A DNA stretch of 53,332 nt from a bacterium (GTDB taxonomy: Bacteria; Vulcanimicrobiota; Xenobia; Xenobiales; Xenobiaceae), in NCBI GenBank assembly GCA_022839105.1, contig JALHDH010000007.1:1-53332 (forward strand), read 5' to 3'. The notes beneath the pieces are model-generated. The model saw only the letters and a program-made list of their open reading frames with translations, was not told the DNA's origin and did no database searches. How positions within the stretch are numbered: the stretch's first letter is position 1; the number at the start of each line of letters is the position of its first letter. Made by a program: the position numbers and the translations under genes. Below, piece after piece: positions 24,509 through 33,248 of this stretch.

Positions 24509-25252
24509 GTGGATCGAGAATCCGGTTCCCCGGTTCCACCCGTGCGGGTGATGGTGGTCGAAGACTATGAACTCCTGAGGGAAGGCCTGGTCCTGATGGT
24601 CGAGAGGGCAGGGGACTTCCGGGTTGTAGCCCAGGCCGGTTCGGCCGAGGAGGCTTTGGAACTCCTCGACGAGGCCAGGCCGGACATGCTGCTCCTGGAT
24701 CTGGTCCTTCCCCAGATGAGCGGGACGGAGCTCTGTCGCCGGGTCCTCGAAAGGCATCCGCAGGTCCAGGTGGTGCTGCTGACCGGCAAGGAGGAGCTGG
24801 CCTCCATCCTCGAGGCCGTCCAGGCCGGCGCCTGCGCCTATCTTCCCAAGGAGGTCGGGCCCAGGGAACTTGTCGAGAGCCTTCGCCGGGTCCGCAAGGA
24901 AGGGACCCTGCTCGAGCCCTTCCTGGGCAGACGTCTGCTGGAAGCGATCACGCAGGGGTCGAAGACCTCCCCGGACGATTTCGGCTCCCTGATGGCGCCG
25001 AACGCTCCGCCAGCAGGGACAGCCGTGCTCTCCACTCGGGAGGTCCAGGTCCTGCGCGGGATCATGGAGGGCGGCTCCAATCGCGAGGTCGCCGACAGGC
25101 TGTCGATCAGCGAGTTCACCGTGGCCAACCACCTGAAGAACATCTTCCGGAAGCTGGGGGTCCATGATCGCACCCGGGCCGTCCTGATCGCCATGAGTCG
25201 CGGGCTTCTCGCGGGCCTGGGCCTGCTGGTCGGGGCCGGGTGGATGGCCTGA
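24509..25252 (+). CDS. NarL/LuxR-family response regulator
   Basis: Encodes 247 residues from GTG 24509. The receiver domain (residues 12-125) has the acidic pair in 'VMVVEDYELLREGL', the phospho-acceptor D64 in 'MLLLDLVLPQMSG', a Thr in 'VVLLTGKEE' and the Lys in 'AYLPKEV'. After a linker, a LuxR-type helix-turn-helix occupies about 175-240 ('LSTREVQVLRGIMEGGSNRE', 'ISEFTVANHLKNIFRKLGV'). No sensor histidine kinase is adjacent. The C terminus ends with a short hydrophobic stretch ('GLLAGLGLLVGAGW'), which is unusual. It is followed by the Ser/Thr kinase gene 115 bp downstream. Confidence 0.9.
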   Translation: MDRESGSPVPPVRVMVVEDYELLREGLVLMVERAGDFRVVAQAGSAEEALELLDEARPDMLLLDLVLPQMSGTELCRRVLERHPQVQVVLLTGKEELASILEAVQAGACAYLPKEVGPRELVESLRRVRKEGTLLEPFLGRRLLEAITQGSKTSPDDFGSLMAPNAPPAGTAVLSTREVQVLRGIMEGGSNREVADRLSISEFTVANHLKNIFRKLGVHDRTRAVLIAMSRGLLAGLGLLVGAGWMA

Positions 25253-25367
25253 AGCCTCTCTTGGAGGAGCCCCGGGCTCCAGGCGGAAGCTACCCTTTCC
25301 GCTTCGCAGGCCCGAATGGCCGCGAGGCAGGGGGAGTCACCGGGTCCAGGAGAGGGGGCCAGACAGG

Positions 25368-26759
25368 ATGACAGCCAGGCTGGGAGTCGGACAGGTTCTC
25401 TCCGGCCGCTACAAGGTCGAGCGGGTTCTGGGCGAAGGCGGAATGGGGGCCGTCTATCTGGCCAGCGATTCCCGGCTGCCCGGGCAGTCCTGGGCCATCA
25501 AGGAGATGGCGGACACCTTCAGCGATCCGGAAGAACGCGCCGAAGCCCTGGAGGCCTTCAGATCCGAGGCGGAGATGCTCTCCGCGCTCAAGCACGTGAA
25601 TCTTCCCCGAATCACCGATTCCTTCTCGGAAGCCGGCAGACAATACCTGGTCATGGATTTCGTCGAAGGCGAGACCCTCGAGTGCATCCTGCGCAGACGC
25701 GGGCGGCTCTCGGTGGGAGAGGCCCTGGACATCGCGGTCCAGATCGCCGAGGTTCTGGAATACCTGCACGGACGCCCTCGCCCGGTGATCTTCCGGGACC
25801 TCAAGCCGGCCAACGTGATCCTCGGCCCGGATGGGACGGCCCGGCTGATCGACTTCGGCATCGCCCGCTTCTTCCAGAGCGGCAAGACTTCCGATACCCG
25901 GGCCCTGGGGACTCCGGGCTATGCCGCCCCTGAACAGTATGGACGCGGTCAGTCGGATGCCCGCACGGATCTCTATGCCCTGGGGGCCACCCTCCACGAG
26001 GCCCTCAGCGGCGTGGACCCCTCCCAGGAACCCTTCCGTTTCGCTCCGTTGCGGACCTTGAACCCCGAGGTTCCCGGGCCCCTGGAGTCCATCGTGGCCC
26101 GGGCGCTGGCCCTGTCTCCCGAAGAGCGGTTCGCCGATGCGGCGGCCTTCCGTCGGGCCCTGGAGGAGATGCGCCATATCCCCGAGGCCTTCCCCAAGCT
26201 TCCCGAGCGTCTGCGGACGGGCCCTCTGCCTCCTCCTCCCTTCAACCGCTTCGAGCCCGAGCGCCTGGAACTCGGACGACATCGCCACGGAGGGATGGTC
26301 CGGACCCGGGTCATGCTGCGCGGCGAGGTGGATGGAAGCCTCAAGCCCAGCGACCCCTGGATCCAGGTCCAGCCCGAGAGGGTGCAGGGGCGAGACGTGC
26401 CCGTGGAACTGACGGTCCTGACCTCGAGGCTGGGCATGGGGGGGCGCCACGCCGGTTCGATCTTCTATCAAGGCAGCGCCGGGACCGAGAGGCTGGGCCT
26501 GGAGATCGAGGTGGAGCCGGCCCGGGTGGGCTGCTGGGCCATGCCCCTGGCCTTCCTGTTGACCCTGGGTGCGATGCTTCCCGGCCTGGGCCTGGCCCTG
26601 GCCCTCGTGCTCTGGGTGATCCTGATTTCGACCCCGCGCCACGAACGGGCTCCCCTCTGGGTCTTTGCGATCTCGGCCAGCCTCCTGAGCCTGGCCTCCA
26701 GCGCCGGGGGGTGGGTCTTGTGGATCTGGGTGTCCCGGTCCGGGTTGCTTGCCCGGTGA
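25368..26759 (+). CDS. Transmembrane Ser/Thr protein kinase
   Basis: Encodes 463 residues. A complete Hanks-type kinase domain occupies 15-270: glycine loop 'LGEGGMGAVYLA', K45 in 'WAIKEM', 'FRDLKPANV' (catalytic D144; the usual His of H-R-D is Phe), 'IDFGIARF' (D162) and 'GTPGYAAPEQYG'. A beta-rich domain follows (about 300-378, 'PWIQVQPERVQGRDVPVELT'). Two to three hydrophobic segments (about 380-455) come next, so the kinase faces the cytoplasm. It opens a same-strand series of phospho-signalling genes. The zinc-ribbon/pseudokinase/PP2C gene begins 24 bp later, with AGGAGG before its ATG, and offers a matching phosphatase. Confidence 0.92.
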   Translation: MTARLGVGQVLSGRYKVERVLGEGGMGAVYLASDSRLPGQSWAIKEMADTFSDPEERAEALEAFRSEAEMLSALKHVNLPRITDSFSEAGRQYLVMDFVEGETLECILRRRGRLSVGEALDIAVQIAEVLEYLHGRPRPVIFRDLKPANVILGPDGTARLIDFGIARFFQSGKTSDTRALGTPGYAAPEQYGRGQSDARTDLYALGATLHEALSGVDPSQEPFRFAPLRTLNPEVPGPLESIVARALALSPEERFADAAAFRRALEEMRHIPEAFPKLPERLRTGPLPPPPFNRFEPERLELGRHRHGGMVRTRVMLRGEVDGSLKPSDPWIQVQPERVQGRDVPVELTVLTSRLGMGGRHAGSIFYQGSAGTERLGLEIEVEPARVGCWAMPLAFLLTLGAMLPGLGLALALVLWVILISTPRHERAPLWVFAISASLLSLASSAGGWVLWIWVSRSGLLAR

Positions 26760-26783
26760 ACTGCACGACTTCTAGGAGGTTCC

Positions 26784-28559
26784 ATGCTCTGTCCATCCTG
26801 TGCCTGCGAGAACCCGGCCGAAGCCCGATTCTGCGATGAGTGCGGAGCCTGCCTGGAAGAGCAGGCCAGCCCGGCAGTCGCCGAGGCACAGCCCGGAGCC
26901 TCCCTCGAACCCGGAGGGCAGCTCGGGGAAGGCTACGTCATCGAGCGCGCCGTCGAAGCCGGTGGGGGAGTCCATCTGTATGAGGCTCATCCCCTGGATT
27001 CGGGAGAGGACCGGGTGCTGGTGGTGGGGTTCCCGGATGCGGGGCCGCTCTGGGAGCGTCAATGGGAGCTTCTGAACGGCCTGGAGCACGAGGTGCTCTG
27101 GCGACCCGTCGACCGCCTGGAGCACGAGGGGCGGGGCTATCTGGTCGGGCCCTGGCCGGGCCTGGAATCCCTCCAGCAACATCTGGCCGGGGGGGCACTG
27201 GCGGCCGAGCAGGTGGCCCGGCTGGGGGAGGCCCTCCTGGGAGGTCTGGAGGTCCTGCATCAGGCGGGATGGCTTCACGGCGCCCTCAGCCCGGAGGCCA
27301 TCTGGATGGGTCCTGAAGGCGATCCCCTGCTGGTCCGCTTCGAGCGCGCCCGACGCCTGGGAGAACCCTGCGAGGAGTATTCGGTCGTCCAGGGCTATTC
27401 CTCGCCGGAAGCCTATGGGATGGAGGGTGGCGTCCTCGACCGGCGCTCGGATCTGTACAGCCTGGGTGCGGTGCTCTACTCCGCCCTGACCGCCGAACGG
27501 ATGAACCTGGAGGCCCGCGAGAGTTTCTTCTTCTTCCCGCGGCCCCAGGTGGGCGGGGCCGGCCCCGTCATCGAGGTGATCCTCCGAGCCGTCGAGCGCA
27601 AGCCCGAGCGCCGCTTCGAGTCCGCCGAGCAGATGCGCCGGGCCCTCGAAGAGGCTCGGGCCCAGCTTCGCGAAGAGCCCCGGGAAACGTCTCATTCCCC
27701 TGAAGAGACCGGCGAACCCTCGAGCAAGCCCTTGGACTTCGAGGTGGCCACCCGGTCCCATATCGGCCTGGTCCGGCGGATCAACCAGGATGCCTGGCTG
27801 GAATGCCGCCTGGGCGCCTGCGAGCGGGATGTCCCGTTGCAGGCGCACCTGGTCGTGGTCGCCGATGGGATGGGAGGCGAGGCCGAGGGGGACAAGGCCG
27901 CCTCCCTGGCCATCCGGGCCCTGGCGCACGAGATCGTCGAGCGTTTCCTGACCTGCACGGTGGGAACCGAGACCTCGCTTCTCATGCCCCGGGACCCCGC
28001 CCAGCGCAACGCCTTGATTCTCAAGCGCGCCCTGGAGCGGGCCAATCGGACCATCTACCAATACGCCTGCCAGGATCCTTCCCGTCAAGGGATGGGCTGC
28101 ACCATGACGGCGGTGCTCCTGGAAGCCGATCTGGCGGTCTTCGCTCATGTGGGGGACACGCGGGCCTTCCGGATCGGCAGCGAACTCGACCAGGTGACGA
28201 CGGATCATTCCCTGGTGGGCAGCCTGGTGCAGATGGGGCACCTCACCCGGGAGGAAGCCCGGAGATCGCCACGTCGCAGTGTGATCTATCGGGCCCTGGG
28301 GACCAATCCCGAGGTCGAGGTGGACCTGTACGAGAGGCGAGTGGCCCCGGGCGAATACCTTCTGGTCTGCTCGGACGGGATCTGGGAATACTACAGCGAC
28401 GAAGAGTTGCTCGAGTTCTTCCAGGGCTCGCCGGAGCCGGAGTCGCTTTGTGAGCGCCTGGTGCAGACATGCCTGGAGCGCGGAGCCGACGACAACGCAA
28501 CCCTGGCGGTGGTGCGCCGGCCTGCCGACTCCGGGGGCACGAGGAGTCGGCCCGACTGA
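26784..28559 (+). CDS. Zinc ribbon-pseudokinase-PP2C phosphatase fusion
   Basis: Encodes 591 residues. An N-terminal zinc ribbon uses C3, C6, C17 and C20. Residues 45-290 have kinase-fold landmarks without catalytic residues: no Gly-rich loop, 'RVLVVGF' in place of the Lys strand, 'LHGALSPEAIWM' where H-R-D-L-K-P-x-N should be, 'VRFERARR' in place of D-F-G, yet 'SSPEAYG' and 'RSDLYSLGAVLYSAL' retained. About 320-590 is a full PP2C domain with all metal motifs: 'RINQDAW', 'VVADGMGGEAEGDKAA', 'GDTRAFRI', 'TTDHSLV', 'CSDGIWEY' and 'ADDNATLAVVRR'. It probably dephosphorylates targets of the neighbouring kinase, with the pseudokinase as adaptor. It has no membrane segment. Confidence 0.9.
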   Translation: MLCPSCACENPAEARFCDECGACLEEQASPAVAEAQPGASLEPGGQLGEGYVIERAVEAGGGVHLYEAHPLDSGEDRVLVVGFPDAGPLWERQWELLNGLEHEVLWRPVDRLEHEGRGYLVGPWPGLESLQQHLAGGALAAEQVARLGEALLGGLEVLHQAGWLHGALSPEAIWMGPEGDPLLVRFERARRLGEPCEEYSVVQGYSSPEAYGMEGGVLDRRSDLYSLGAVLYSALTAERMNLEARESFFFFPRPQVGGAGPVIEVILRAVERKPERRFESAEQMRRALEEARAQLREEPRETSHSPEETGEPSSKPLDFEVATRSHIGLVRRINQDAWLECRLGACERDVPLQAHLVVVADGMGGEAEGDKAASLAIRALAHEIVERFLTCTVGTETSLLMPRDPAQRNALILKRALERANRTIYQYACQDPSRQGMGCTMTAVLLEADLAVFAHVGDTRAFRIGSELDQVTTDHSLVGSLVQMGHLTREEARRSPRRSVIYRALGTNPEVEVDLYERRVAPGEYLLVCSDGIWEYYSDEELLEFFQGSPEPESLCERLVQTCLERGADDNATLAVVRRPADSGGTRSRPD

Positions 28560-28640
28560 ACGGGAAGTGTGCGCCCTCAAAGCCAGATCGGGCTGAGTGC
28601 GGGCCCCAACCCGGGGCGCAACCATTGTGGAGGAAACGAC

Positions 28641-29945
28641 GTGGCCGAAGTCAATCTCGTAACCTACCTGAGCTATCAGGCCGTGATGACCACCAGCGAG
28701 AACAAGCTCGTGTACCTGCTGGCGGATGTCCGGCCCGGACCCGAGATCGGCAGCGGTCCAGCGGCCCTGAACCTGGCCATCGTGCTGGACAAGAGCGGCT
28801 CGATGTACGCCGCCCAGAAGCTGGATTACGTGATCAACGCGGTCAGCCACGTGATCGACCAGTTGCGCCCCAATGATCTGTGCGCCCTGGTCGCCTTCGC
28901 CGACAAGGCCCGGGTCCTGATCCCTTCCAGCCAGATCTACGACAAGAACTCGGCGCGGCAGATGGTTCGCAAGATCGATCAGATCGATGTGGGTTCGGGA
29001 ACCGAGATGCTGCACGGCATCAACGCGGCCGTCGAGGAGGTCCGTCGCAACTTCTCGCGCGACCGGATGAACCACATCATCCTGCTGACCGACGGGCTGA
29101 CCCTGCACGAGGCCCGCTGCAAGGAGAAGTGCATCCTGGCCACCGAAGAGGGCATCTCGGTTTCGACCATCGGGGTCGGAGATGATTTCAACGAGAAGCT
29201 CCTCCTGGACATCGCCAATTCCTGTCGGGGAACCTCCTACTATATCGACGTTCCCCGGGACATCCCGTCGATCTTCGAGGGTGAGCTTCGGGGCGTCCAG
29301 AACGTGGTGGTCCGCAATCCCGAGATCCGCCTGAAGCTGGCCAAGGATGTGCACGTCCGCAGGGTCTACAAGGTCAAGCCCCTGATCAACGACCTGGGAG
29401 CCGTTCCGGTTCTCGACCGCACCTGCAGCGTCCGCTTGACCGACCTGCAGAAGGAGGAGACCCAATCGCTGCTCTTCGAGCTGGTCCTGCCTTCGCGCCA
29501 GGCCGGAACCTATCGGGTCGCCCAGGCTTCCCTCTCCTACGACATGCCCGGACAGCCCACGCCGAGTTCGACGGTGACTTCGGATATCACCATCTCCTAT
29601 ACCGCGGATCCCGATCAGGCCTCGCGGGTCACCCCTCGGGTCATGCAGGTGATCGACGCCGTCAGCGTCTTCCGCCAGCAGACCCGGGCGCTGGAACTGG
29701 CCCAGGCCGGGGATCGCTCGAAGGCCACCCAGTTGTTGCGCTCGGCGGCCACCCAGCTCCTCCAGCAAGGCCAGAAGGATCTGGCCGACCAGGCCCTGGC
29801 CGAGGCGACCCGGATCGAGCAGGGCGCCGCCGCCACCTCGGCCGGGACCAAGAAGCTGGAGTACGGGACCCGCAAGCTGACGCAGTTGTTGGACACGGTC
29901 CCGTCCCTCGAGGCGATGCATCCCCCTGCCGCCGCGCAGGAATGA
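28641..29945 (+). CDS. VWA-domain protein (TerY-like signalling partner)
   Basis: Encodes 434 residues. GTG 28641 is chosen because GGAGGAAA lies 4-5 nt upstream. A VWA domain (about 42-225) has the MIDAS motif 'IVLDKSGSMYAA' (D50, S52, S54), a Thr in 'GSGTEMLHG' and 'ILLTDG'. The C-terminal part is a beta-rich region followed by a helical bundle ('LELAQAGDRSKATQLLRSAA'). It has no signal peptide, so it is cytoplasmic. It sits between a PP2C gene and FHA genes. In known VWA/PP2C/kinase triads the VWA protein is a phosphorylation-controlled metal-dependent binding module; the same is inferred here. Confidence 0.88.
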   Translation: MAEVNLVTYLSYQAVMTTSENKLVYLLADVRPGPEIGSGPAALNLAIVLDKSGSMYAAQKLDYVINAVSHVIDQLRPNDLCALVAFADKARVLIPSSQIYDKNSARQMVRKIDQIDVGSGTEMLHGINAAVEEVRRNFSRDRMNHIILLTDGLTLHEARCKEKCILATEEGISVSTIGVGDDFNEKLLLDIANSCRGTSYYIDVPRDIPSIFEGELRGVQNVVVRNPEIRLKLAKDVHVRRVYKVKPLINDLGAVPVLDRTCSVRLTDLQKEETQSLLFELVLPSRQAGTYRVAQASLSYDMPGQPTPSSTVTSDITISYTADPDQASRVTPRVMQVIDAVSVFRQQTRALELAQAGDRSKATQLLRSAATQLLQQGQKDLADQALAEATRIEQGAAATSAGTKKLEYGTRKLTQLLDTVPSLEAMHPPAAAQE

Positions 29946-29996
29946 ATTCCGGCCGCCACGCCGCGGCCCCATCGAGATGTGAAAAGGAGAAAGTCC

Positions 29997-30692
29997 ATGA
30001 AGTGCAGTGTCTGCGGTTCGGAGAACCTCGAAGGGTCTGCCTACTGCGAGGATTGCGGGGCCCGGCTTCCTCAGGGGATGCCCGCGATCACCCGGGAGGC
30101 TCCGGCGGTGCCGGTGGCTGCTGCTCCGCCGCCCGCGCCGGCTCCAGCCCCGGCTCCCGTGGCTGCTCCCGCGCCCCAGCCGATTCCCGCAGATCCCGGC
30201 GTCGAGGCCATCTCGGGCACGGTTCGCTGCTCGGCCTGCGGAGCAGAGAATCCCTCCTATGAGGCCTACTGTGAGGATTGCGGGGCCAGCCTGACGGCGG
30301 CGCGGGCCGAGGCGGTGGCGCCGACGCCGGCGATGCCGGCTGCTCCGGCGCCCGTGGCCGAGATTCCGATCCCCTCGCCCCGTCCTCGTCTCTCCCTGGT
30401 GGATGGTGGCGGGGAATTCCCCCTGGATCGCGATCTCCTGTCCCTCGGGCGGCGCTCCCCGGCAGATTCGATCTTCCCCGAGATCGACCTGACCGAGGCC
30501 GACACCGAGTCCTACGTCTCCCGACGCCACGGGCGGATCGTCCGTCAGGACGGTCGTTTCCTCTATGAGGACGTGGGTTCTTCGAACGGCTCCTTCCTGA
30601 ACGGCAACCGGCTGGCTGCCGGGATCCAGACCGAGATCCGGGAGGGGGACCGGCTTCGCCTGGGCAAGACCGAGATGGTCTTCCTCGCCTGA
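29997..30692 (+). CDS. Double zinc-ribbon FHA-domain protein
   Basis: Encodes 231 residues from ATG 29997 (AAGGAG 8 nt upstream; GTG 29979 is also in frame). Two zinc ribbons are separated by a Pro/Ala linker: C3-x2-C6 with C17-x2-C20, and C-S-A-C with C-E-D-C near residues 79-96. The C-terminal FHA domain (about 130-231) keeps the phosphothreonine-binding set: G-R in 'SLGRRSPAD', 'YVSRRHGRI' and 'DVGSSNGSFLNGNRL'. It should read out Thr phosphorylation made by the local kinase. The ribbon pattern C-E-D-C-G-A is like that of the PP2C fusion (C-D-E-C-G-A), hinting at a common docking partner. Confidence 0.9.
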   Translation: MKCSVCGSENLEGSAYCEDCGARLPQGMPAITREAPAVPVAAAPPPAPAPAPAPVAAPAPQPIPADPGVEAISGTVRCSACGAENPSYEAYCEDCGASLTAARAEAVAPTPAMPAAPAPVAEIPIPSPRPRLSLVDGGGEFPLDRDLLSLGRRSPADSIFPEIDLTEADTESYVSRRHGRIVRQDGRFLYEDVGSSNGSFLNGNRLAAGIQTEIREGDRLRLGKTEMVFLA

Positions 30693-30727
30693 GCTCTCGA
30701 GGGCCGTAGCCCGCCAGGAGGTACCAG

Positions 30728-32143
30728 ATGGAACAATCCGACATGCTGGGGACCTTGAAGGGTGGAATCGGGTTGGCCGGGAAGCTGGCCGGCAAGGGGA
30801 TCGGAGAGGTCTCGGGGCTCTTCAAGGGGCGCGAGGAAGGTGGCGGGGGAGCCGAGAGCGGTCTGTTCTGGCGTCGCCCGGGCCAGTCTTCGGGGACGGG
30901 GATGCGGCCGGTCCTGGACTTCTTTGAATCCCAGCAGGGCGCCCGCTTCGGAGTCGGGGTTGTCAAGAACCTGACGATGTCCCGCTCCGAGCGTGCCTTC
31001 GTGCAGGCCTGCGCGGAACTGGTTTCCGGGGGCCTGCAGTCGGCGCTGACCCGTCTGCGGGAAGCCGCGGCCCGGGACGCCCAGTTCACCGACGCCTACT
31101 TCCTGATGGGCTGCCTCGAGATGGAGACGGGGGATCCGGCTCAGGCGGTGCGCACGCTCCAGAAGGCCCTGCTGTGTCAGCAGGGCCTGGGGCAGAAGCT
31201 TCGCCGCTACCTTCCCTCCCTGAGGATGACCCTGCCCCTGACCCGAGCCACCTTCTTCAGCCTGGGGCCGGATCTGTTGGGCCTGAACCTGCTGCTGGCC
31301 CTGGCCCAGAGGGCCAGTGGCCGGCCTGACGATGCCCTGGCGACCGTGGGCCAGTTGCTGGGGGTCATGCCCGCCGAGCCCATGGCCTTGTTCTTCAAGG
31401 CCATCCTGCACCTGGAGGCCGGCGAGTTCCGCCCGGTCGTAGATGACCTCAAGGATTTCCTGCCCGATTCGAACATCCACGTGGCCAACCTGCTCCTGCT
31501 CGGGAAGGCCTGTGAGGGCCTGGGCGACACCTTGACGGCCACCGAGCTGTACCGCAAGGCGCTCGGACGTCAGGGCCTGGACCCGCTCCTGGGTCTGGAT
31601 CTGCGCTACTCCCTGGGGGAGGCTCTGGCCCAGGAGGGCTGGTCCCGGGATGCCGAACAGGAGTTCCGCGCGGTCCGGGCAGAATCGCCCGACTACCTTC
31701 CGCTCCTCGAGCGCCTGGGCCTGGGCCGGGTGGGACCCCCTTCGGCTTCGCTCCCCTCCTCGAAGACCCGCGAGGTCCAGGCCAAGGAAGCTCCGGAAGT
31801 TCGGGAATCGGCCCCTGCGCCTCAGAGAACGGCTCCGCCGGCCCCTTTGCCGCCGGCCACGCCCGGGCAGTGGCAACTGCTCTCTGAGGAGGCCGGAGTG
31901 GACCTGCTCTTGACCGGGCAGTCCGTGGCCATCGGTCGCGAGGAAGGGGAAGTGCAGTTGCCCCAGGACACCGCGATCTCCTATTCCCACGCGCGTCTGA
32001 CCTTTGAGGACGGCCATTACTGGGTGGAGGATCTCAACTCGACCAACGGGACCTGGGTCAATCGCCATCGCCTGACCCGGAAGGTGGAACTTCACCGGGG
32101 CGACGAGGTTCAGGTGGGCAATACCTGCCTGCGCTTCCTGTGA
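30728..32143 (+). CDS. TPR-like and FHA-domain protein
   Basis: Encodes 471 residues; AGGAGG lies upstream of the ATG. The N terminus is Gly/Lys-rich. About 90-325 is a set of TPR-like helical repeats ('FLMGCLEMETGDPAQAVRTL', 'LLGKACEGLGDTLTATELY'). About 330-380 is a Pro-rich linker and 385-471 a C-terminal FHA domain with 'VAIGREEGEVQLP', 'ISYSHARLTFEDG' and 'DLNSTNGTWVNRHRL'. The Ser and His of the S-R-x-H motif remain but its Arg is Tyr. It is 35 bp behind the zinc-ribbon FHA gene, so probably in the same operon. The likely role is a phospho-dependent scaffold. Confidence 0.88.
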   Translation: MEQSDMLGTLKGGIGLAGKLAGKGIGEVSGLFKGREEGGGGAESGLFWRRPGQSSGTGMRPVLDFFESQQGARFGVGVVKNLTMSRSERAFVQACAELVSGGLQSALTRLREAAARDAQFTDAYFLMGCLEMETGDPAQAVRTLQKALLCQQGLGQKLRRYLPSLRMTLPLTRATFFSLGPDLLGLNLLLALAQRASGRPDDALATVGQLLGVMPAEPMALFFKAILHLEAGEFRPVVDDLKDFLPDSNIHVANLLLLGKACEGLGDTLTATELYRKALGRQGLDPLLGLDLRYSLGEALAQEGWSRDAEQEFRAVRAESPDYLPLLERLGLGRVGPPSASLPSSKTREVQAKEAPEVRESAPAPQRTAPPAPLPPATPGQWQLLSEEAGVDLLLTGQSVAIGREEGEVQLPQDTAISYSHARLTFEDGHYWVEDLNSTNGTWVNRHRLTRKVELHRGDEVQVGNTCLRFL

Positions 32144-32150
32144 GCGGGCT

Positions 32151-32174
32151 CCGGGTTCCAGGGCGGAAACCCGG
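32151..32174 (+). terminator. Weak terminator-like hairpin after TPR-FHA gene
   Basis: CCGGGTT (32151-32157) pairs with AACCCGG (32168-32174) around a 10-nt loop, 8 nt after the stop. There is no U-tract. Confidence 0.3.
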
Positions 32175-32225
32175 CGGGGCGCCGGGGGATGGCATCGGCC
32201 CTGGCGGATGGGATGGGGTCAGGAG

Positions 32226-33170
32226 GTGAAGGTCCGCTTCTGGGGGACCCGAGGCTCCATTCCCACTCCCGGCCCCCTCACCGTCCGCCATGGGGGCAAT
32301 ACCCTGTGCGTCGAGGTTCGGACAGCGGACGGGGCCCTCTTGATCCTGGACGCCGGCTCGGGGATCTTTCCCCTGGGCCTTCACCTGGACAGGACCGAGT
32401 CGAGGCCCCTCCAGGCGCACCTCCTGCTGACCCACACCCACTGGGATCATATCCAGGGGTTGCCCTTCTTCACGCCGGCCCATGTCCCGGGCAACCAGCT
32501 CTGCGTGTGGGCCCCCCGGGATCCCCGACGCACGATTCGGGAGCTGCTGGAGGCGCAGGCTTCATGCAACAACATTCCCTATCATCTCGAGACGATGGCC
32601 GGACAGCTCCTCTTCCGCGAACTGGCCGAGGAAGAGTTCTGCATCGGAAAGACCCGGATCCGGACCCAGTTCCTCAATCACACCGTCCTGTGTCTGGGGT
32701 ACCGGATCGAGGCCGATGGCCAGGTCCTGGTCCACTGCACCGATGTCGAACCCCACCTGGGGGGACTGCTCCGAAAGGACCGGAAGGATTCCGGGCTGGC
32801 CAGCCGGGATCGCTCTGCGATGCGCGAGGGCATCATGCATCGGGAGGATGCGCGCCTGGTCTCCTTTGCCCGGGGCGCCGATCTCTATATCCAGGATTCG
32901 ATGTACACGCCGGAGGAGTATTCCTCGCGTCGGGGCTGGGGGCACAGCCCCTGCGACTTCGCCATCGATGTGGCCCTGGCCGCGGAGGTCCGACGCTTCG
33001 TCCTGTTCCATCACGATCCCGATCACGAGGACGCCTTTCTCGACGCCATGGTCGAGACGTGTCGGGAACGGGCCGCCCGCTACCAGGATCCGCCCCAGGT
33101 CCTGGGAGCATGGGAGGGATTGGAGATCGACCTTCAAGGTCCGCTTCCGGGGGAGCCCGGAGCGCCCTGA
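32226..33170 (+). CDS. Metallo-beta-lactamase-fold hydrolase
   Basis: Encodes 314 residues from GTG 32226, which gives the usual family start 'VKVRFWGTRGSIPTPG'; ATG 32208 would add six residues. The fold is shown by 'GGNTLCVEV', 'LILDAGSGI', the metal motif 'THTHWDHIQGLPFF' (H, H, D, H near residues 70-75), a central 'LVHCTDVEPHLGG' and a C-terminal 'FVLFHHDPDHED' in place of the last His. Members of this 'GTRGSIP' group are phosphodiesterase-like or fused to signalling domains such as response regulators. The substrate is unknown, but nucleotide second messengers are plausible given the adjacent signalling genes. Confidence 0.88.
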   Translation: MKVRFWGTRGSIPTPGPLTVRHGGNTLCVEVRTADGALLILDAGSGIFPLGLHLDRTESRPLQAHLLLTHTHWDHIQGLPFFTPAHVPGNQLCVWAPRDPRRTIRELLEAQASCNNIPYHLETMAGQLLFRELAEEEFCIGKTRIRTQFLNHTVLCLGYRIEADGQVLVHCTDVEPHLGGLLRKDRKDSGLASRDRSAMREGIMHREDARLVSFARGADLYIQDSMYTPEEYSSRRGWGHSPCDFAIDVALAAEVRRFVLFHHDPDHEDAFLDAMVETCRERAARYQDPPQVLGAWEGLEIDLQGPLPGEPGAP

Positions 33171-33221
33171 GAAGCCTGCGCAGGAAGTCTCTTCGGGATC
33201 GAGAATTCCTGGCACGATTTC

Positions 33222-33241
33222 AAACCCGTAGAAGGGGGTTT
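33222..33241 (+). promoter_or_regulatory. Hairpin overlapping the ribosome-binding site
   Basis: AAACCC (33222-33227) can pair with GGGTTT (33236-33241). The right arm includes part of the GGGGG that serves as Shine-Dalgarno for ATG 33249, so folding could limit initiation. Confidence 0.3.
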
Positions 33242-33248
33242 ACGCTCC

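Noticed and set aside
26772..30530. 1252-residue open frame on the minus strand
   Set aside because: Antisense to the PP2C, VWA and FHA genes, all of which have intact motifs and good Shine-Dalgarno sites. It is a product of codon bias.
25368..32143. Kinase, PP2C and FHA genes as a type VI secretion regulatory set
   Set aside because: No T6SS structural gene (TssB/C, Hcp, VgrG, ClpV and so on) occurs in the window.
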